Shown piece by piece: positions 33,685 through 43,061 of a stretch of DNA of 64,000 nt. Made by a program: the position numbers and the translations under genes. The stretch spans positions 335,879 through 399,878 of the forward strand of contig NZ_WWGX01000030.1 of the NCBI RefSeq assembly GCF_009862265.1, given 5' to 3'. The DNA comes from Streptomyces sp. SID8352. Its GTDB lineage: Bacteria; Actinomycetota; Actinomycetes; Streptomycetales; Streptomycetaceae. Every line of letters begins with the position of its first letter. The first letter of the stretch is position 1. Below the pieces are notes generated by a model that was given only the letters and a program-made list of their open reading frames with translations, was not told where the DNA came from and searched no databases.

Positions 33685-34875
33685 ATGGCAGCAGGACGAG
33701 AACGGCGCGCGGCGGCCGACACGTTCCCGGCCCGGTGGAAGAAGCAGTGGCACCGGGCCCGCGTCGGCGTGCGCCGGGCCGCCGTGGACTACTTCCGCGG
33801 CAACGGCTCCGACTGGGTCGCGTTGACCGGTCTGCTGCTGATGATCCCCGTGATCGCGGTCAGCACCATGGCCAACCCCGTCTGGTGCTCGCCCAGTGCC
33901 CTGGTGCTGCCCATCGTCGCCGGGGGACTGCTGCTGCGCCCCGCGAGCCTGCTCGGCCTGTACGCGGCGGCGGCCACCGCGCTCATCGTCGAGTCGGTCC
34001 GCCTCGGCCCCTACACCGAGGGCCCCGCCCGGGTCACCCCGGGCGTCGTGCTGGTCGTCGCCGCCTGCGGCTTCTTCGGGCTGCTGGTCGCCCAGTTCCG
34101 CAGCCGGGTCGGCGTGCCCTGGCGGCGGGGCGGCACCATGCTCTTCGACCTGCGCGAACGCATCCGCGTCCAGAGCGAGTTGCCGCCGCTGCCGACCGGC
34201 TGGCACCGGGAGATGGCCCTGCGTCCGGCCGGCGGCCAGTCCTTCTCCGGTGACTTCGTGGTCGCGGCGCGCACCAACGGGGGCCGCACCCTGGAGGTCG
34301 TCCTCACCGATGTGTCCGGCAAGGGCATGGACGCGGGCTCCCGCGCCCTGCTGCTCTCCGGAGCCTTCGGCGGACTGCTCGGCAGCCTGCCCCCGCACGC
34401 CTTCCTGCCCGCCGCCAACGGCTATCTGCTCCGCCAGGACTGGGACGAGGGCTTCGCCACCTCCATCCACCTCGTCCTCGATCTCGACTCCGGCGACTAC
34501 GAGTTGTTCTCCGCGGGCCATCCACCGGGCCTCCAGCTCAGCGCCGGCACCGGCCGCTGGGAGGAGAAGGCCGCGGAGGGCCCGCTGCTCGGGGTGTACG
34601 ACGGCGCCCAGTTCGACCCGGTGAAGGGCTCGCTGCGCCCCGGCGACGTCCTGATGCTGTTCACCGACGGCCTGGTGGAGACCTCCGAGCGGGACATCGC
34701 CGAGGGCATCGACCGGCTCACCGGCGAGGCCGACCGCTATGTCGCCGGCGGCTTCCACGGCGCCGCCTGGCACCTGATCGAGGCGGTCGCCAAGGACGTC
34801 AACGACGACCGGGCGCTGCTGCTGATCTCCCGCGAGGGCCCCACCGCCCAGGCGCTCGCCGCCCGCGGGGACTGA
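33685..34875 (+). CDS. Membrane-anchored PP2C-type (SpoIIE-like) phosphatase
   Basis: Serine/threonine phosphatase of 396 residues with four N-terminal membrane segments (about 46-68, 72-90, 92-110, 116-135). The PPM/SpoIIE catalytic domain (about 165-390) has the metal motifs GDFVVAA, TDVSGKGMDAGSRALLL, LFSAGHPPGLQL and LFTDGLVETSERD. No PAS, GAF or kinase domain is present. Such phosphatases usually act on anti-sigma-factor antagonists, but none is encoded nearby. The ATG is at 33685. Confidence 0.88.
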   Translation: MAAGRERRAAADTFPARWKKQWHRARVGVRRAAVDYFRGNGSDWVALTGLLLMIPVIAVSTMANPVWCSPSALVLPIVAGGLLLRPASLLGLYAAAATALIVESVRLGPYTEGPARVTPGVVLVVAACGFFGLLVAQFRSRVGVPWRRGGTMLFDLRERIRVQSELPPLPTGWHREMALRPAGGQSFSGDFVVAARTNGGRTLEVVLTDVSGKGMDAGSRALLLSGAFGGLLGSLPPHAFLPAANGYLLRQDWDEGFATSIHLVLDLDSGDYELFSAGHPPGLQLSAGTGRWEEKAAEGPLLGVYDGAQFDPVKGSLRPGDVLMLFTDGLVETSERDIAEGIDRLTGEADRYVAGGFHGAAWHLIEAVAKDVNDDRALLLISREGPTAQALAARGD

Positions 34876-34906
34876 CGCCCGCCCGGCCGCCGGGCACACT
34901 GGGGGC

Positions 34907-35413
34907 ATGCCCGACACTCCACGACTCACCCCGCGCGAAGTGGCCGCCACGGCCCGCGCCGCCCACGCCGCGCAGACGGACAAGGCGGGACGGCCCTACA
35001 CCGAGCACCTGGCGGCCGTCGCGGACGGCGTACGGCGCCGCGGCGGGGACGACGACCAGATCGCGGCGGCCTGGCTGCACGACGCCGTGGAGGACGGCGC
35101 CCTGTCCGAGGAGTGGCTGCGCGGGGCGGCGCTGAGCGGCCGGACCAAGGACATCGTCCTGGCCGTCACCAAGCGGGCCGGGGAGCCGCCCGAGGCGTAC
35201 GCGGCCCGGGTGCTCGCCACCCCGGGCGCGCTGCTCGTCAAGGAGGCGGACCTGGCGCACAACGCCGACCCGGCCCGCCTCGCGGCCCTGGACCCGGCCA
35301 CCCGGCTCCGGTTGACCGCGAAGTACGCCCGCATGCGCGCCCTGCTGGGCCTGGCCGGACCGGCGCGGCCGGACCCGGGGGAGAGCGGGGGAGCGCCGCT
35401 GCCGCCGTCCTGA
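34907..35413 (+). CDS. HD-domain hydrolase (RelA/SpoT N-terminal-like)
   Basis: A 168-residue stand-alone HD protein. AHAAQTDKAGRPYTEHLAAVAD supplies the first metal ligand region and AAWLHDAVEDG the His-Asp pair, in the order seen in the ppGpp-hydrolase half of SpoT and in MESH1-like small hydrolases. The disordered C-terminus ends GESGGAPLPPS. It could be a nucleotide or ppGpp pyrophosphohydrolase, but the substrate is not proven by sequence. It follows the phosphatase by 31 bases. Confidence 0.75.
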   Translation: MPDTPRLTPREVAATARAAHAAQTDKAGRPYTEHLAAVADGVRRRGGDDDQIAAAWLHDAVEDGALSEEWLRGAALSGRTKDIVLAVTKRAGEPPEAYAARVLATPGALLVKEADLAHNADPARLAALDPATRLRLTAKYARMRALLGLAGPARPDPGESGGAPLPPS

Positions 35414-35440
35414 CGCGCGCCCGGCGCGGACGCCGCCCCG

Positions 35441-35489
35441 GGCCGGACGCCGACCCGGACGCGGACCCAGGCCGGACGCCGACCCGGAC
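35441..35489. repeat. Two direct copies of a 20-bp GC-rich unit
   Basis: GGCCGGACGCCGACCCGGAC occurs at 35441-35460 and again at 35470-35489. It lies in the gap after the HD gene. Confidence 0.8.
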
Positions 35490-35566
35490 CCCGCGCACGG
35501 CTCCGGCGTACGGTCCCGTCGGGCGGCTCGGAGGCGCCCGGTGCGTCCCGGCCCCCGGACGTGGAA

Positions 35567-35602
35567 CGGCCCGGTCCCGGCCGGTGGGCCGGGACCGGGC
35601 CG
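35567..35602 (-). terminator. Hairpin terminator of the acyltransferase gene
   Basis: Perfect 16-bp stem CGGCCCGGTCCCGGCC/GGCCGGGACCGGGCCG with loop GGTG, adjoining the minus-strand stop. Confidence 0.8.
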
Positions 35603-35609
35603 AGCCCGG

Positions 35610-36794
35610 CTACACCGGGGCCCGCTCCTCCCGAGCGGCATCCCGGGCGGCATCCCGGGAGGAGCCCGCCGGGGCGTCCGCGGTGCCGGTGGCCCCGGCC
35701 CGGGAGGCGGTCTTCCCGGCCGTCTCGGCAGGCCGCCGCTCCGGCCGCTCCGGGGCACCGGCACCCGTGCCCGGGAGGGGCTTGAACGCCCACTCCATCC
35801 GGGGCTCCACCACACACCGCAGCACCCGCCGCACGGGCTTGGTGCACAGCAGCGTGACGATGGCGACGCCGGCCACGGTCAGCCCGATCGCGCCCTCCGG
35901 CCGGTCCAGCACGGGCGCGTGGAACCAGCCGAGGTAGGTGCCGGTCCGCACCAGCAGGCCGTGCAGCAGATAGCCGTAGATCGTTCCGGCGCCCAGCGCG
36001 GTGAACCACATGCGCCGTCCGGGCACCCAGGCGAAGAAGCAGGCGCTCAGGACCACCGAGCAGCCGAACAGGGCCAGGGTCACCACCGGACCGCTCCACC
36101 ACGGGGCGTCCGTGGCCTGCGCGGCCGCGTTGCGGTAGAACCACGCGATGTCCATGCGGGGCACCGACCACCAGGCGACGGCCACCGCCACCGCGCACAC
36201 CGGCACCGCCGCGATGCGCGCCGAGCGGCGGCGCACCAGGGAGAAGTGCTCCGGGCGCAGCAGCAGCCCCAGCACGAAGCAGGGCAGGAACTGGAGCACC
36301 CGCTGCATGTTGAGGTCGTTGCCGACCGACGGGGCCATGGACGCCAGCGCGGCGATCACCAGGGAGATCGGCAGCGGCCAGCGGACCGTCTGCCAGATGG
36401 GCGTGGTCAGCCGCCAGACGAACAGCGCGCACAGGAACCACAGCAGATACGTGGGGTCGAGCAGGCTGATGGGGTGGTCGGGGGCGTCGTCGACGACGCG
36501 GCGGTGCAGCGAGTACACCACCTCGAAGACGACGTAGGGGACGACGACGCCGGTCACCAGCCGCCTGACACGCTTCGGGCTCAGGTCGAAGGTGCGGGAG
36601 AAGTAGCCGGAGATGACGATGAACGCCGGCATGTGGAAGGTGTACACGAAACGGTACAGGGCCTCCACGGACCGGTTGCCGTCCAGGATCTGTCCCCAGG
36701 CGTGGCCCATGGCGACCAGGACGATCGCCAGGTACTTGGCGTTGTCGAAGAACGCGTCGCGTTGTCTGTTCCGTCGGTTCAGCGAGGCCGTCAT
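35610..36794 (-). CDS. Membrane acyltransferase, acyltransferase-3 family
   Basis: Integral membrane O-acyltransferase of 394 residues with about ten helices. Family signatures: DNAKYLAIVLVAMGHAWG near the start (with the conserved His), then FVYTFHMPAFIVISGYF, and LLWFLCALFVWRL. Relatives acetylate or succinylate cell-surface glycans, lipids or natural products. The C-terminal 60 residues are Ala/Glu/Arg-rich and cytoplasmic. It is transcribed alone from a recognisable promoter. Confidence 0.83.
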   Translation of the reverse strand: MTASLNRRNRQRDAFFDNAKYLAIVLVAMGHAWGQILDGNRSVEALYRFVYTFHMPAFIVISGYFSRTFDLSPKRVRRLVTGVVVPYVVFEVVYSLHRRVVDDAPDHPISLLDPTYLLWFLCALFVWRLTTPIWQTVRWPLPISLVIAALASMAPSVGNDLNMQRVLQFLPCFVLGLLLRPEHFSLVRRRSARIAAVPVCAVAVAVAWWSVPRMDIAWFYRNAAAQATDAPWWSGPVVTLALFGCSVVLSACFFAWVPGRRMWFTALGAGTIYGYLLHGLLVRTGTYLGWFHAPVLDRPEGAIGLTVAGVAIVTLLCTKPVRRVLRCVVEPRMEWAFKPLPGTGAGAPERPERRPAETAGKTASRAGATGTADAPAGSSRDAARDAAREERAPV

Positions 36795-36878
36795 GCGACC
36801 CCCCGCCGGATGAACGGCGAGAGGGTCGGTGGCCCCGCTGCGGGGGTGGGGGACGAGGCAGCGGAGAACATTTGAGGC

Positions 36879-36907
36879 ACCCTAGCGTTGTCGGTGGGAA
36901 TCCGTAA
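36879..36907 (-). promoter_or_regulatory. Vegetative-type promoter of the acyltransferase gene
   Basis: On the minus strand TTACGG and TAGGGT are separated by 17 bp, fitting the HrdB-type -35/-10 pattern, 85 bases upstream of the ATG. The surrounding 598-bp spacer (36795-37392) is noticeably less GC-rich than its neighbours; no convincing gene is seen in it. Confidence 0.45.
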
Positions 36908-37392
36908 AACTCCTGAAGTCATTCCTGTATTCGGGCCGTGAGTACTCCGCGAGTACCCCGTATTCCCCGGAACTTGACCCTTTCGGCCAGGTGACGGAGG
37001 CCACGCCGACGGTGCTCCCGGAGCCCGAACGCGCCCTGCTTGTGCCGGAATCAGACGGTTGGCGCCCGTCGGGACGCGACGGGTGACCTTGGCCGGTATC
37101 GCTCCGTCGGTGTGCCCCCGGACCCATTCGAATTGTCTGCGAACGCGGTGTGTGGACATGGAAACGAAACGGGCGTCATTCCAGGTCGGAGCGCATTTCC
37201 GAATTCCCTCGCGGAACGGGAGGGTTGTCCGGCCGCCACCCGGGTGAACACCGCCCTGCTCCGGCGGGGCGGGCCGGACGGCGTGTCACCTGTCGCATAA
37301 GGGAGCCCGGTTGGTGGCACGATGGTCATGTCGGGGGGTGTGCGGGTCGTACCCCCCGGGCGGGTGCGGACCGACCGAGGGTGTGATCAGTT

Positions 37393-37587
37393 GTGGCCAT
37401 TTCGCTGTCAGTCGTACTGCTGTTGGCGATCATCCTGGTGGTGCTCGTCCGAGGGGGGTCCCTGCGGCCGGGCCCCGCGGTCGTCGCCGTCCTCTTCGGC
37501 TTCTTCCTCGCCTCGACCGGCATGGCGGACGACATCCAGAACTTCCTGGACTCCATAGCCCAGTCCATCAACTCCATCCGCTTCTAG
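37393..37587 (+). CDS. Small two-helix membrane protein, conserved in Streptomyces
   Basis: A 64-residue protein: helix one (about 2-20, ISLSVVLLLAIILVVLV), a short RGGSLRPGP turn, helix two (about 28-45) and an amphipathic tail (DDIQNFLDSIAQSINSIRF). GTG start with no strong ribosome-binding site. Composition and codon use are gene-like. Function unknown. Confidence 0.65.
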   Translation: MAISLSVVLLLAIILVVLVRGGSLRPGPAVVAVLFGFFLASTGMADDIQNFLDSIAQSINSIRF

Positions 37588-37646
37588 GCCCGTTCGCCCG
37601 CGCTGAGAGATGGATCACCCCGGGGCGCCCGGCGGCGTCCGCTCCG

Positions 37647-37746
37647 GGGTGCCGGGGTGCCGGGGTGCCCGGGTAGGCCCGGGGGTGCTGCGCAGTGCCG
37701 GAGGTGTGGCGGGAGTGGCGGGGTGGCGGGAGTGGCGGGGTGGCGG
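37647..37746. repeat. Short GC tandem repeats
   Basis: Two small arrays: three units of CCGGGGTG near 37647-37672, and two and a half units of GTGGCGGGAGTGGCGGG at 37706-37746. They lie between the small membrane protein and the tRNA-Gly terminator. Confidence 0.7.
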
Positions 37747-37816
37747 CGCGGGCGTCGCCGCCACCGGGACGGCCCACCCGGACGGCCCGCCCGGGAGCCC
37801 GCGGGCCCCGACGGGA

Positions 37817-37868
37817 ACGGCCGTGGGCCGGGCCGGAGGAATCCGCCTCCGGCCCGGCCCACGGCCGT
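37817..37868 (-). terminator. Perfect 23-bp hairpin terminator after tRNA-Gly
   Basis: Positions 37817-37839 pair perfectly with 37846-37868 around loop AATCCG, starting one base beyond the CCA end of the minus-strand tRNA-Gly. It also faces the plus-strand gene upstream and may work both ways. Confidence 0.85.
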
Positions 37869-37869
37869 A

Positions 37870-37943
37870 TGGAGCGGGCGACGGGAATCGAACCCGCGTA
37901 GCCAGTTTGGAAGACTGGGGCTCTACCATTGAGCTACGCCCGC
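37870..37943 (-). tRNA. tRNA-Gly (anticodon TCC)
   Basis: Minus-strand cloverleaf: acceptor GCGGGCG/CGCCCGC, D arm AGCTCAATGGTAGAGC, anticodon loop CTTCCAA with anticodon TCC, T arm GCGGGTTCGATTCCCGT, discriminator T and an encoded CCA. 74 nt including CCA. Confidence 0.95.
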
Positions 37944-38119
37944 ACGGTGCGCGCCGCCGGTCGATGACCGCGGCACAGGAGGCATCGTAGCGGGTCGTCC
38001 GCCCTCGTCGCACACCGCCGTCCCCGCGCGCCCCGGGGTCCGGAGCGGCCCGCTGTGGGGGTCCGGTGAACGGAGGGGCCCGACCGCGCGGGGACATGTA
38101 CCCTACGTGTCGCACCAGA

Positions 38120-38196
38120 CGGGGTGTGGCGCAGCTTGGTAGCGCGTCCGCTTTGGGAGCGGAAGGCCGTGGGTTCAAATCCCGCCACCCCGACCA
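38120..38196 (+). tRNA. tRNA-Pro (anticodon TGG)
   Basis: Acceptor CGGGGTG/CACCCCG, D arm GCGCAGCTTGGTAGCGC, anticodon stem-loop TCCGC-TTTGGGA-GCGGA with anticodon TGG, T arm GTGGGTTCAAATCCCGC, discriminator A and an encoded CCA. 77 nt. Confidence 0.95.
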
Positions 38197-38303
38197 TCCG
38201 GCACCATCCGGCGCCTTTCCCCACCGTCCGACGGGCCCTTCCCCGGCCCACCGGCGGCCGTCCGACCGCCCTTCCGGCGGCGATGATCGCGAGCGGTCGC
38301 CTT

Positions 38304-38332
38304 TTGGGCCGTGTAGTCGCTGCCGTTACTAT
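38304..38332 (+). promoter_or_regulatory. Possible tig promoter
   Basis: TTGGGC and TACTAT separated by 17 bp, between tRNA-Pro and trigger factor. This is a moderate match to the vegetative consensus. Confidence 0.4.
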
Positions 38333-38443
38333 GCAAGCTGCACGCCCGTGTGTCTCAGCGTCTGAAGTCTCCGGGCGGCGAAATCCGCCGGACCTCCCAG
38401 GTTCCGGCAGAACCCAAGAAGTCAGCCACAAGGAGACCGAACC

Positions 38444-39844
38444 GTGAAGAGCGCCGTGGAGACCCTGAACCCGACCCGGGTTCGGCTCACTGTCGAGGTG
38501 CCCTTCGAGGAGCTCAAGGACAGCCTCGACGCGGCGTACAAGAAGATCAACCAGCAGGTCACGGTCAAGGGCTTCCGCAAGGGCAAGATCCCGGCCCGGG
38601 TCATCGACCAGCGTTTCGGCCGCGGTGCGGTGCTGGAGGAGGCCGTCAACGACGCGCTCCCCAAGTTCTACACCGAGGCGGTCAACGAGGCCGAGCTGAA
38701 CCCGCTCGGCCAGCCCGACGTCGACATCACGGAGCTGAAGGACGGCGAGACGCTGAACTTCACCGCCGAGGTCGACATCCGCCCGGCCATCGAGATCCCG
38801 GACTACTCCGGCATCGAGGTCGAGGTCGACGCCATCGAGGTCACCGACGAGGACGTCGACAAGTCGGTCGAGCAGCTCCGCGACCGCTTCGCCTCCACCT
38901 CCCCGGTCGAGCGCGCGGCCGAGGACGGCGACGTCGTCACCCTCGACCTGGCGGCCAAGGTCGACGGCGAGGTCCTGGAGGACGGGATCGCCGACGGCGT
39001 CTCCTACACCATCGGGTCCGGCGAGCTGCTCGACGGCATCGACGAGGCCGTGAAGGGCCTGGAGGCCGGTGGCGAGGCCACCTTCACCTCCGAGCTGAAG
39101 GGCGGCTCGGGGGCCGGCAAGGAGGCCGAGGTCACCGTCAAGGTCACCCAGGTCGCCCACCGTGAGCTGCCCGGTCTGGACGACGAGTTCGCCCAGCTCG
39201 CCTCGGAGTTCGACACCATCGAGGAGCTGCGCGCCGACAGCCGCAAGCGCCTGGCCACCATGAAGCAGTACGACCAGGCCACGCAGGCGCAGGAGCGCGT
39301 GCTGGAGAAGTTCCTCGACCTGGTCGAGATCCCCGTCCCCGAGAAGCTCCTCGAGGACGAGATCAACACCCGCAAGCACAACCTGGAGCACCACCAGCTC
39401 CCCCAGATGGGCCTGACCCTCGACAAGTACCTGGAGATCCAGGGCAAGACCGCCGAGGAGTTCGAGACCGAGACCCGCGAGGCCGCGGTCAAGGGCATCA
39501 AGACCCAGTTCGTCCTCGACGAGCTGGTCAAGCAGGAGAAGCTCAACGTCAACCAGGAGGAGCTCACCGAGCACCTCATGCGGCGCGCGGCCTCCTCCGG
39601 CATGTCCCCCGACCAGTTCGCCCAGGCCGTCGTCGAGCAGAACCAGGTTCCGCTGCTCGTCGGCGAGGTCGCCCGCGGCAAGGCCCTGGCCGTCGTGGTC
39701 GAGAAGGCCACGGTCAAGGACACCAACGGCGAGGTCGTCGACCTGGACGACGAGGAGGACGAGGAGGCGCCCGCCGCCGCGTCCGCCGACGAGGCGTCCG
39801 CCGACGCCGCCGAGGACAAGGCCGACGAGAAGACCGAGGGCTGA
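38444..39844 (+). CDS. tig: Trigger factor, ribosome-associated chaperone
   Basis: Peptidyl-prolyl isomerase chaperone at the ribosome exit, 466 residues. The N-terminal ribosome-binding domain has the signature [12 protein letters not shown] (residues 44-55). An FKBP-like isomerase domain (about 150-240, [17 protein letters not shown]) follows, then the helical C-terminal cradle. The acidic Asp/Glu/Ala tail (about 427-466) is usual for Streptomyces. The GTG start has AAGGAG upstream. It sits directly upstream of the clp genes, as in most bacteria, but with its own terminator. Confidence 0.96.
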   Translation: MKSAVETLNPTRVRLTVEVPFEELKDSLDAAYKKINQQVTVKGFRKGKIPARVIDQRFGRGAVLEEAVNDALPKFYTEAVNEAELNPLGQPDVDITELKDGETLNFTAEVDIRPAIEIPDYSGIEVEVDAIEVTDEDVDKSVEQLRDRFASTSPVERAAEDGDVVTLDLAAKVDGEVLEDGIADGVSYTIGSGELLDGIDEAVKGLEAGGEATFTSELKGGSGAGKEAEVTVKVTQVAHRELPGLDDEFAQLASEFDTIEELRADSRKRLATMKQYDQATQAQERVLEKFLDLVEIPVPEKLLEDEINTRKHNLEHHQLPQMGLTLDKYLEIQGKTAEEFETETREAAVKGIKTQFVLDELVKQEKLNVNQEELTEHLMRRAASSGMSPDQFAQAVVEQNQVPLLVGEVARGKALAVVVEKATVKDTNGEVVDLDDEEDEEAPAAASADEASADAAEDKADEKTEG

Positions 39845-39872
39845 CCTCCGCGTCGCATCTGACCGCCGTACG

Positions 39873-39904
39873 ACGGGCCCCGGACGACCAGTGCCGGGGC
39901 CCGT
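39873..39904 (+). terminator. Hairpin terminator of tig
   Basis: Perfect 11-bp stem ACGGGCCCCGG/CCGGGGCCCGT with a 10-base loop, 29 bases after the tig stop. Confidence 0.75.
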
Positions 39905-40018
39905 TCGCATCACGGCCGCGCGGCCCCGGGCGGGCCGTGCCGCGGCCCCGGTGCCCCGCGGTGCCCGCCGGGTCCCGGGACGGGCCCGCACCGCGCCCCG
40001 CGGGGGCACCGGCCGCTA

Positions 40019-40032
40019 CGCCCCCGGCGAAC
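40019..40032. promoter_or_regulatory. ClgR box upstream of clpP1
   Basis: CGC-CCCCG-GCGAAC is the reverse complement of the ClgR consensus GTTCGC-N5-GCG known for Streptomyces clp and lon promoters. It lies about 40 bases upstream of a TAGGGT -10 element (40071-40076) that has no good -35 element, as expected for an activator-dependent promoter. Confidence 0.75.
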
Positions 40033-40173
40033 ACCCGCTGAACCGGGATGGCGGCGCAGGCACACCGCGTTAGGGTCCATGAATACGAGGGCAGGGGAGT
40101 CCCCGAAGCGGCTCCAGCCCCGCAGGGAAACGTGAGACGGCCCGGCGCCGTCGTAAGACGAGCAGGTGGATAC

Positions 40174-40791
40174 GTGACGAATCTGATGCCCTCAGCCGCC
40201 GGCGAGCCCTCCATCGGTGGCGGCCTCGGCGACCAGGTCTACAACCGACTGCTCGGCGAGCGGATCATCTTCCTCGGCCAGCCGGTGGACGACGACATCG
40301 CCAACAAGATCACCGCGCAGCTTCTGCTCCTTGCCTCCGACCCGGACAAGGACATCTTCCTCTACATCAACAGCCCCGGCGGTTCGATCACGGCCGGCAT
40401 GGCGATCTACGACACCATGCAGTACATCAAGAACGACGTGGTGACCATCGCCATGGGCCTCGCGGCCTCCATGGGCCAGTTCCTGCTCAGCGCGGGCACC
40501 CCCGGCAAGCGGTTCGCGCTGCCGAACGCCGAGATCCTGATCCACCAGCCCTCGGCCGGCCTCGCCGGTTCCGCGTCGGACATCAAGATCCACGCCGAGC
40601 GGCTGCTGCACACCAAGAAGCGCATGGCGGAGCTGACCTCCCAGCACACCGGCCAGACGGTCGAGCAGATCACCCGGGACTCGGACCGCGACCGCTGGTT
40701 CGACGCCTTCGAGGCCAAGGAGTACGGCCTGATCGACGACGTCATCGCCACGGCCGCCGGAATGCCGGGCGGCGGCGGCACGGGCGCCTGA
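40174..40791 (+). CDS. clpP1: ATP-dependent Clp protease proteolytic subunit ClpP1
   Basis: Serine protease subunit of 205 residues. The triad is Ser99 (GLAASMGQF), His124 (LIHQPSAG) and Asp188 (YGLIDDV). The GTG at 40174 is chosen with AGGTGG upstream ([13 protein letters not shown] start, as in other Streptomyces); an ATG at 40186 is in frame. It forms the tandem pair clpP1-clpP2 and works with ClpX/ClpC. The ClgR box upstream indicates control by the ClgR activator. Confidence 0.96.
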   Translation: MTNLMPSAAGEPSIGGGLGDQVYNRLLGERIIFLGQPVDDDIANKITAQLLLLASDPDKDIFLYINSPGGSITAGMAIYDTMQYIKNDVVTIAMGLAASMGQFLLSAGTPGKRFALPNAEILIHQPSAGLAGSASDIKIHAERLLHTKKRMAELTSQHTGQTVEQITRDSDRDRWFDAFEAKEYGLIDDVIATAAGMPGGGGTGA

Positions 40792-40841
40792 GCCGTCCCG
40801 CGTCCCGAGCCGACCGCCTCAGCCCTTTTACAGGAGACACT

Positions 40842-41522
40842 GTGAACGACTTCCCCGGCAGCGGCCTGTACGACCGCCCCCGCGCCCAGTACACCGGCCC
40901 GACCGCCGAGTCCCGGTACGTGATCCCGCGCTTCGTCGAGCGCACCTCGCAGGGCGTGCGCGAGTACGACCCCTACGCGAAGCTCTTCGAGGAGCGCGTG
41001 ATCTTCCTCGGCGTGCAGATCGACGACGCCTCGGCCAACGACGTGATGGCCCAGCTGCTGTGCCTGGAGTCGATGGACCCCGACCGGGACATCTCCATCT
41101 ACATCAACAGCCCCGGCGGCTCCTTCACGGCGCTCACGGCCATCTACGACACGATGCAGTACGTGAAGCCGGACATCCAGACGGTGTGCATGGGCCAGGC
41201 CGCCTCCGCCGCCGCCGTCCTGCTCGCCGCCGGCACGCCCGGCAAGCGCATGGCGCTGCCCAACGCCCGCGTCCTGATCCACCAGCCGTACAGCGAGACC
41301 GGCCGCGGCCAGGTCTCCGACCTGGAGATCGCCGCCAACGAGATCCTGCGGATGCGCGCCCAGCTCGAGGACATGCTGGCCAAGCACTCCACCACGCCGG
41401 TCGAGAAGATCCGCGAGGACATCGAGCGCGACAAGATCCTCACGGCCGAGGACGCGCTCAGCTACGGCCTGATCGACCAGATCATCACCACCCGGAAGTT
41501 GGACAACTCCTCCCTCCGTTGA
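40842..41522 (+). CDS. clpP2: ATP-dependent Clp protease proteolytic subunit ClpP2
   Basis: Second proteolytic subunit, 226 residues, with the longer N-terminus typical of actinobacterial ClpP2. The triad is Ser122 ([12 protein letters not shown]), His147 (LIHQPYSE) and Asp212 (YGLIDQI). The GTG start has AGGAG upstream, 50 bases after clpP1, so the two are cotranscribed and expected to make a mixed ClpP1P2 tetradecamer. Confidence 0.96.
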   Translation: MNDFPGSGLYDRPRAQYTGPTAESRYVIPRFVERTSQGVREYDPYAKLFEERVIFLGVQIDDASANDVMAQLLCLESMDPDRDISIYINSPGGSFTALTAIYDTMQYVKPDIQTVCMGQAASAAAVLLAAGTPGKRMALPNARVLIHQPYSETGRGQVSDLEIAANEILRMRAQLEDMLAKHSTTPVEKIREDIERDKILTAEDALSYGLIDQIITTRKLDNSSLR

Positions 41523-41704
41523 GGCGGGAGGCTGTATTGTCTGCCGCTCCCCGGCACGGCCCGCACGCGCTGCGCGCCCGAGCGAACCGTGCCGAGGGGG
41601 GCCCGAACGGGGGGCCCGGCAAGGTACCGTCGACATAAGGCAGCACCAGGAGTCGCTGGACTCGAAGGCGTCCAGGCGGCTCCCAGGCGAAGGGGAAGCA
41701 CACC

Positions 41705-42991
41705 GTGGCACGCATCGGTGACGGCGGCGATCTGCTCAAGTGCTCGTTCTGCGGCAAGAGCCAGAAGCAGGTCAAGAAGCTCATCGCAGGGCCCGGTGTC
41801 TACATCTGCGACGAGTGCATCGACCTCTGCAACGAGATCATCGAGGAAGAGCTGGCGGAGACCAGCGAGGTCCGCTGGGAGGAACTGCCCAAGCCCCGCG
41901 AGATCTACGAGTTCCTGGAGGGCTACGTGGTCGGCCAGGAGGCCGCCAAGAAGGCCCTGTCCGTCGCGGTGTACAACCACTACAAGCGGGTCCAGGCCGG
42001 TGAGAACGGCGGTGGCCAGGGCCGCGAGGACGCCATCGAGCTGGCGAAGTCCAACATCCTGCTGCTGGGTCCCACGGGCTCCGGCAAGACCCTCCTCGCC
42101 CAGACCCTCGCCCGCATGCTGAACGTCCCGTTCGCCATCGCCGACGCCACGGCCCTGACCGAGGCGGGCTACGTCGGCGAGGACGTCGAGAACATCCTGC
42201 TCAAGCTGATCCAGGCGGCCGACTACGACGTCAAGAAGGCCGAGACGGGGATCATCTACATCGACGAGATCGACAAGGTCGCGCGCAAGAGCGAGAACCC
42301 GTCCATCACGCGCGACGTCAGCGGCGAGGGCGTGCAGCAGGCCCTGCTGAAGATCCTGGAGGGCACCACGGCCTCGGTGCCGCCCCAGGGCGGGCGCAAG
42401 CACCCGCACCAGGAGTTCATCCAGATCGACACGACGAACGTGCTGTTCATCGTGGGCGGTGCCTTCGCGGGCCTGGAGAAGATCATCGAGGCGCGGGCCG
42501 GCGCCAAGGGCATCGGCTTCGGGGCGCAGATCCTCTCCAAGCGGGAGCGGGAGTCCACGGACCGCTTCGAGGACGTCATGCCCGAGGACCTGGTCAAGTT
42601 CGGCATGATCCCCGAGTTCATCGGCCGCCTCCCGGTGATCACCTCGGTCCACAACCTGGACCGCGAGGCCCTGCTGAAGATCCTGATCGAGCCGCGCAAC
42701 GCGCTGGTCAAGCAGTACCAGCGGCTCTTCGAACTCGACGGCGTGGAGCTGGACTTCGAGCGCGAGGCGCTGGAGGCCATCGCCGACCAGGCCATCCTGC
42801 GCCAGACCGGCGCCCGCGGCCTGCGCGCCATCATGGAGGAGGTCCTCCAGGGGGTGATGTACGAGGTGCCGTCCCGCAAGGACGTCGCCCGGGTCGTCAT
42901 CACCGCCGACGTGGTCCTCTCCAACGTCAACCCGACGCTCATCCCCCGCGACAACCGCGGCCGGGGCGCCGGGGAGCAGAAGACGGCGTAG
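41705..42991 (+). CDS. clpX: ATP-dependent Clp protease ATPase subunit ClpX
   Basis: AAA+ unfoldase of 428 residues. An N-terminal C4 zinc domain (Cys13, Cys16, Cys35, Cys38) precedes Walker A GPTGSGKT at 122-129, Walker B IYIDEIDK and the sensor regions. The pore and ClpP-contact regions follow family order. GTG start. It is separated from clpP2 by 182 bases, enough for its own promoter; no ClgR box was found there. Confidence 0.97.
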   Translation: MARIGDGGDLLKCSFCGKSQKQVKKLIAGPGVYICDECIDLCNEIIEEELAETSEVRWEELPKPREIYEFLEGYVVGQEAAKKALSVAVYNHYKRVQAGENGGGQGREDAIELAKSNILLLGPTGSGKTLLAQTLARMLNVPFAIADATALTEAGYVGEDVENILLKLIQAADYDVKKAETGIIYIDEIDKVARKSENPSITRDVSGEGVQQALLKILEGTTASVPPQGGRKHPHQEFIQIDTTNVLFIVGGAFAGLEKIIEARAGAKGIGFGAQILSKRERESTDRFEDVMPEDLVKFGMIPEFIGRLPVITSVHNLDREALLKILIEPRNALVKQYQRLFELDGVELDFEREALEAIADQAILRQTGARGLRAIMEEVLQGVMYEVPSRKDVARVVITADVVLSNVNPTLIPRDNRGRGAGEQKTA

Positions 42992-43010
42992 CCGCCGTCC
43001 CCGGGCACGC

Positions 43011-43042
43011 GAAGGGGCCCCGGCGTCGGCCGGGGCCCCTTC
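43011..43042. terminator. Bidirectional hairpin terminator after clpX
   Basis: Perfect 14-bp stem GAAGGGGCCCCGGC/GCCGGGGCCCCTTC with loop GTCG, between the convergent clpX and the Pro/Gln-rich protein gene. Confidence 0.85.
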
Positions 43043-43061
43043 GGCGTACCTCAGGACGGCG

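Noticed and set aside
36795..37392. A gene in the lower-GC spacer between the acyltransferase and the small membrane protein
   Set aside because: Several frames of 60-120 codons exist on both strands, but none has a start signal or Streptomyces codon bias; only a promoter for the acyltransferase is supportable.
41523..41704. Second ClgR box upstream of clpX
   Set aside because: A GCGAAC half-site exists near 41578, but the partner triplet at the required spacing reads GCG instead of CGC.
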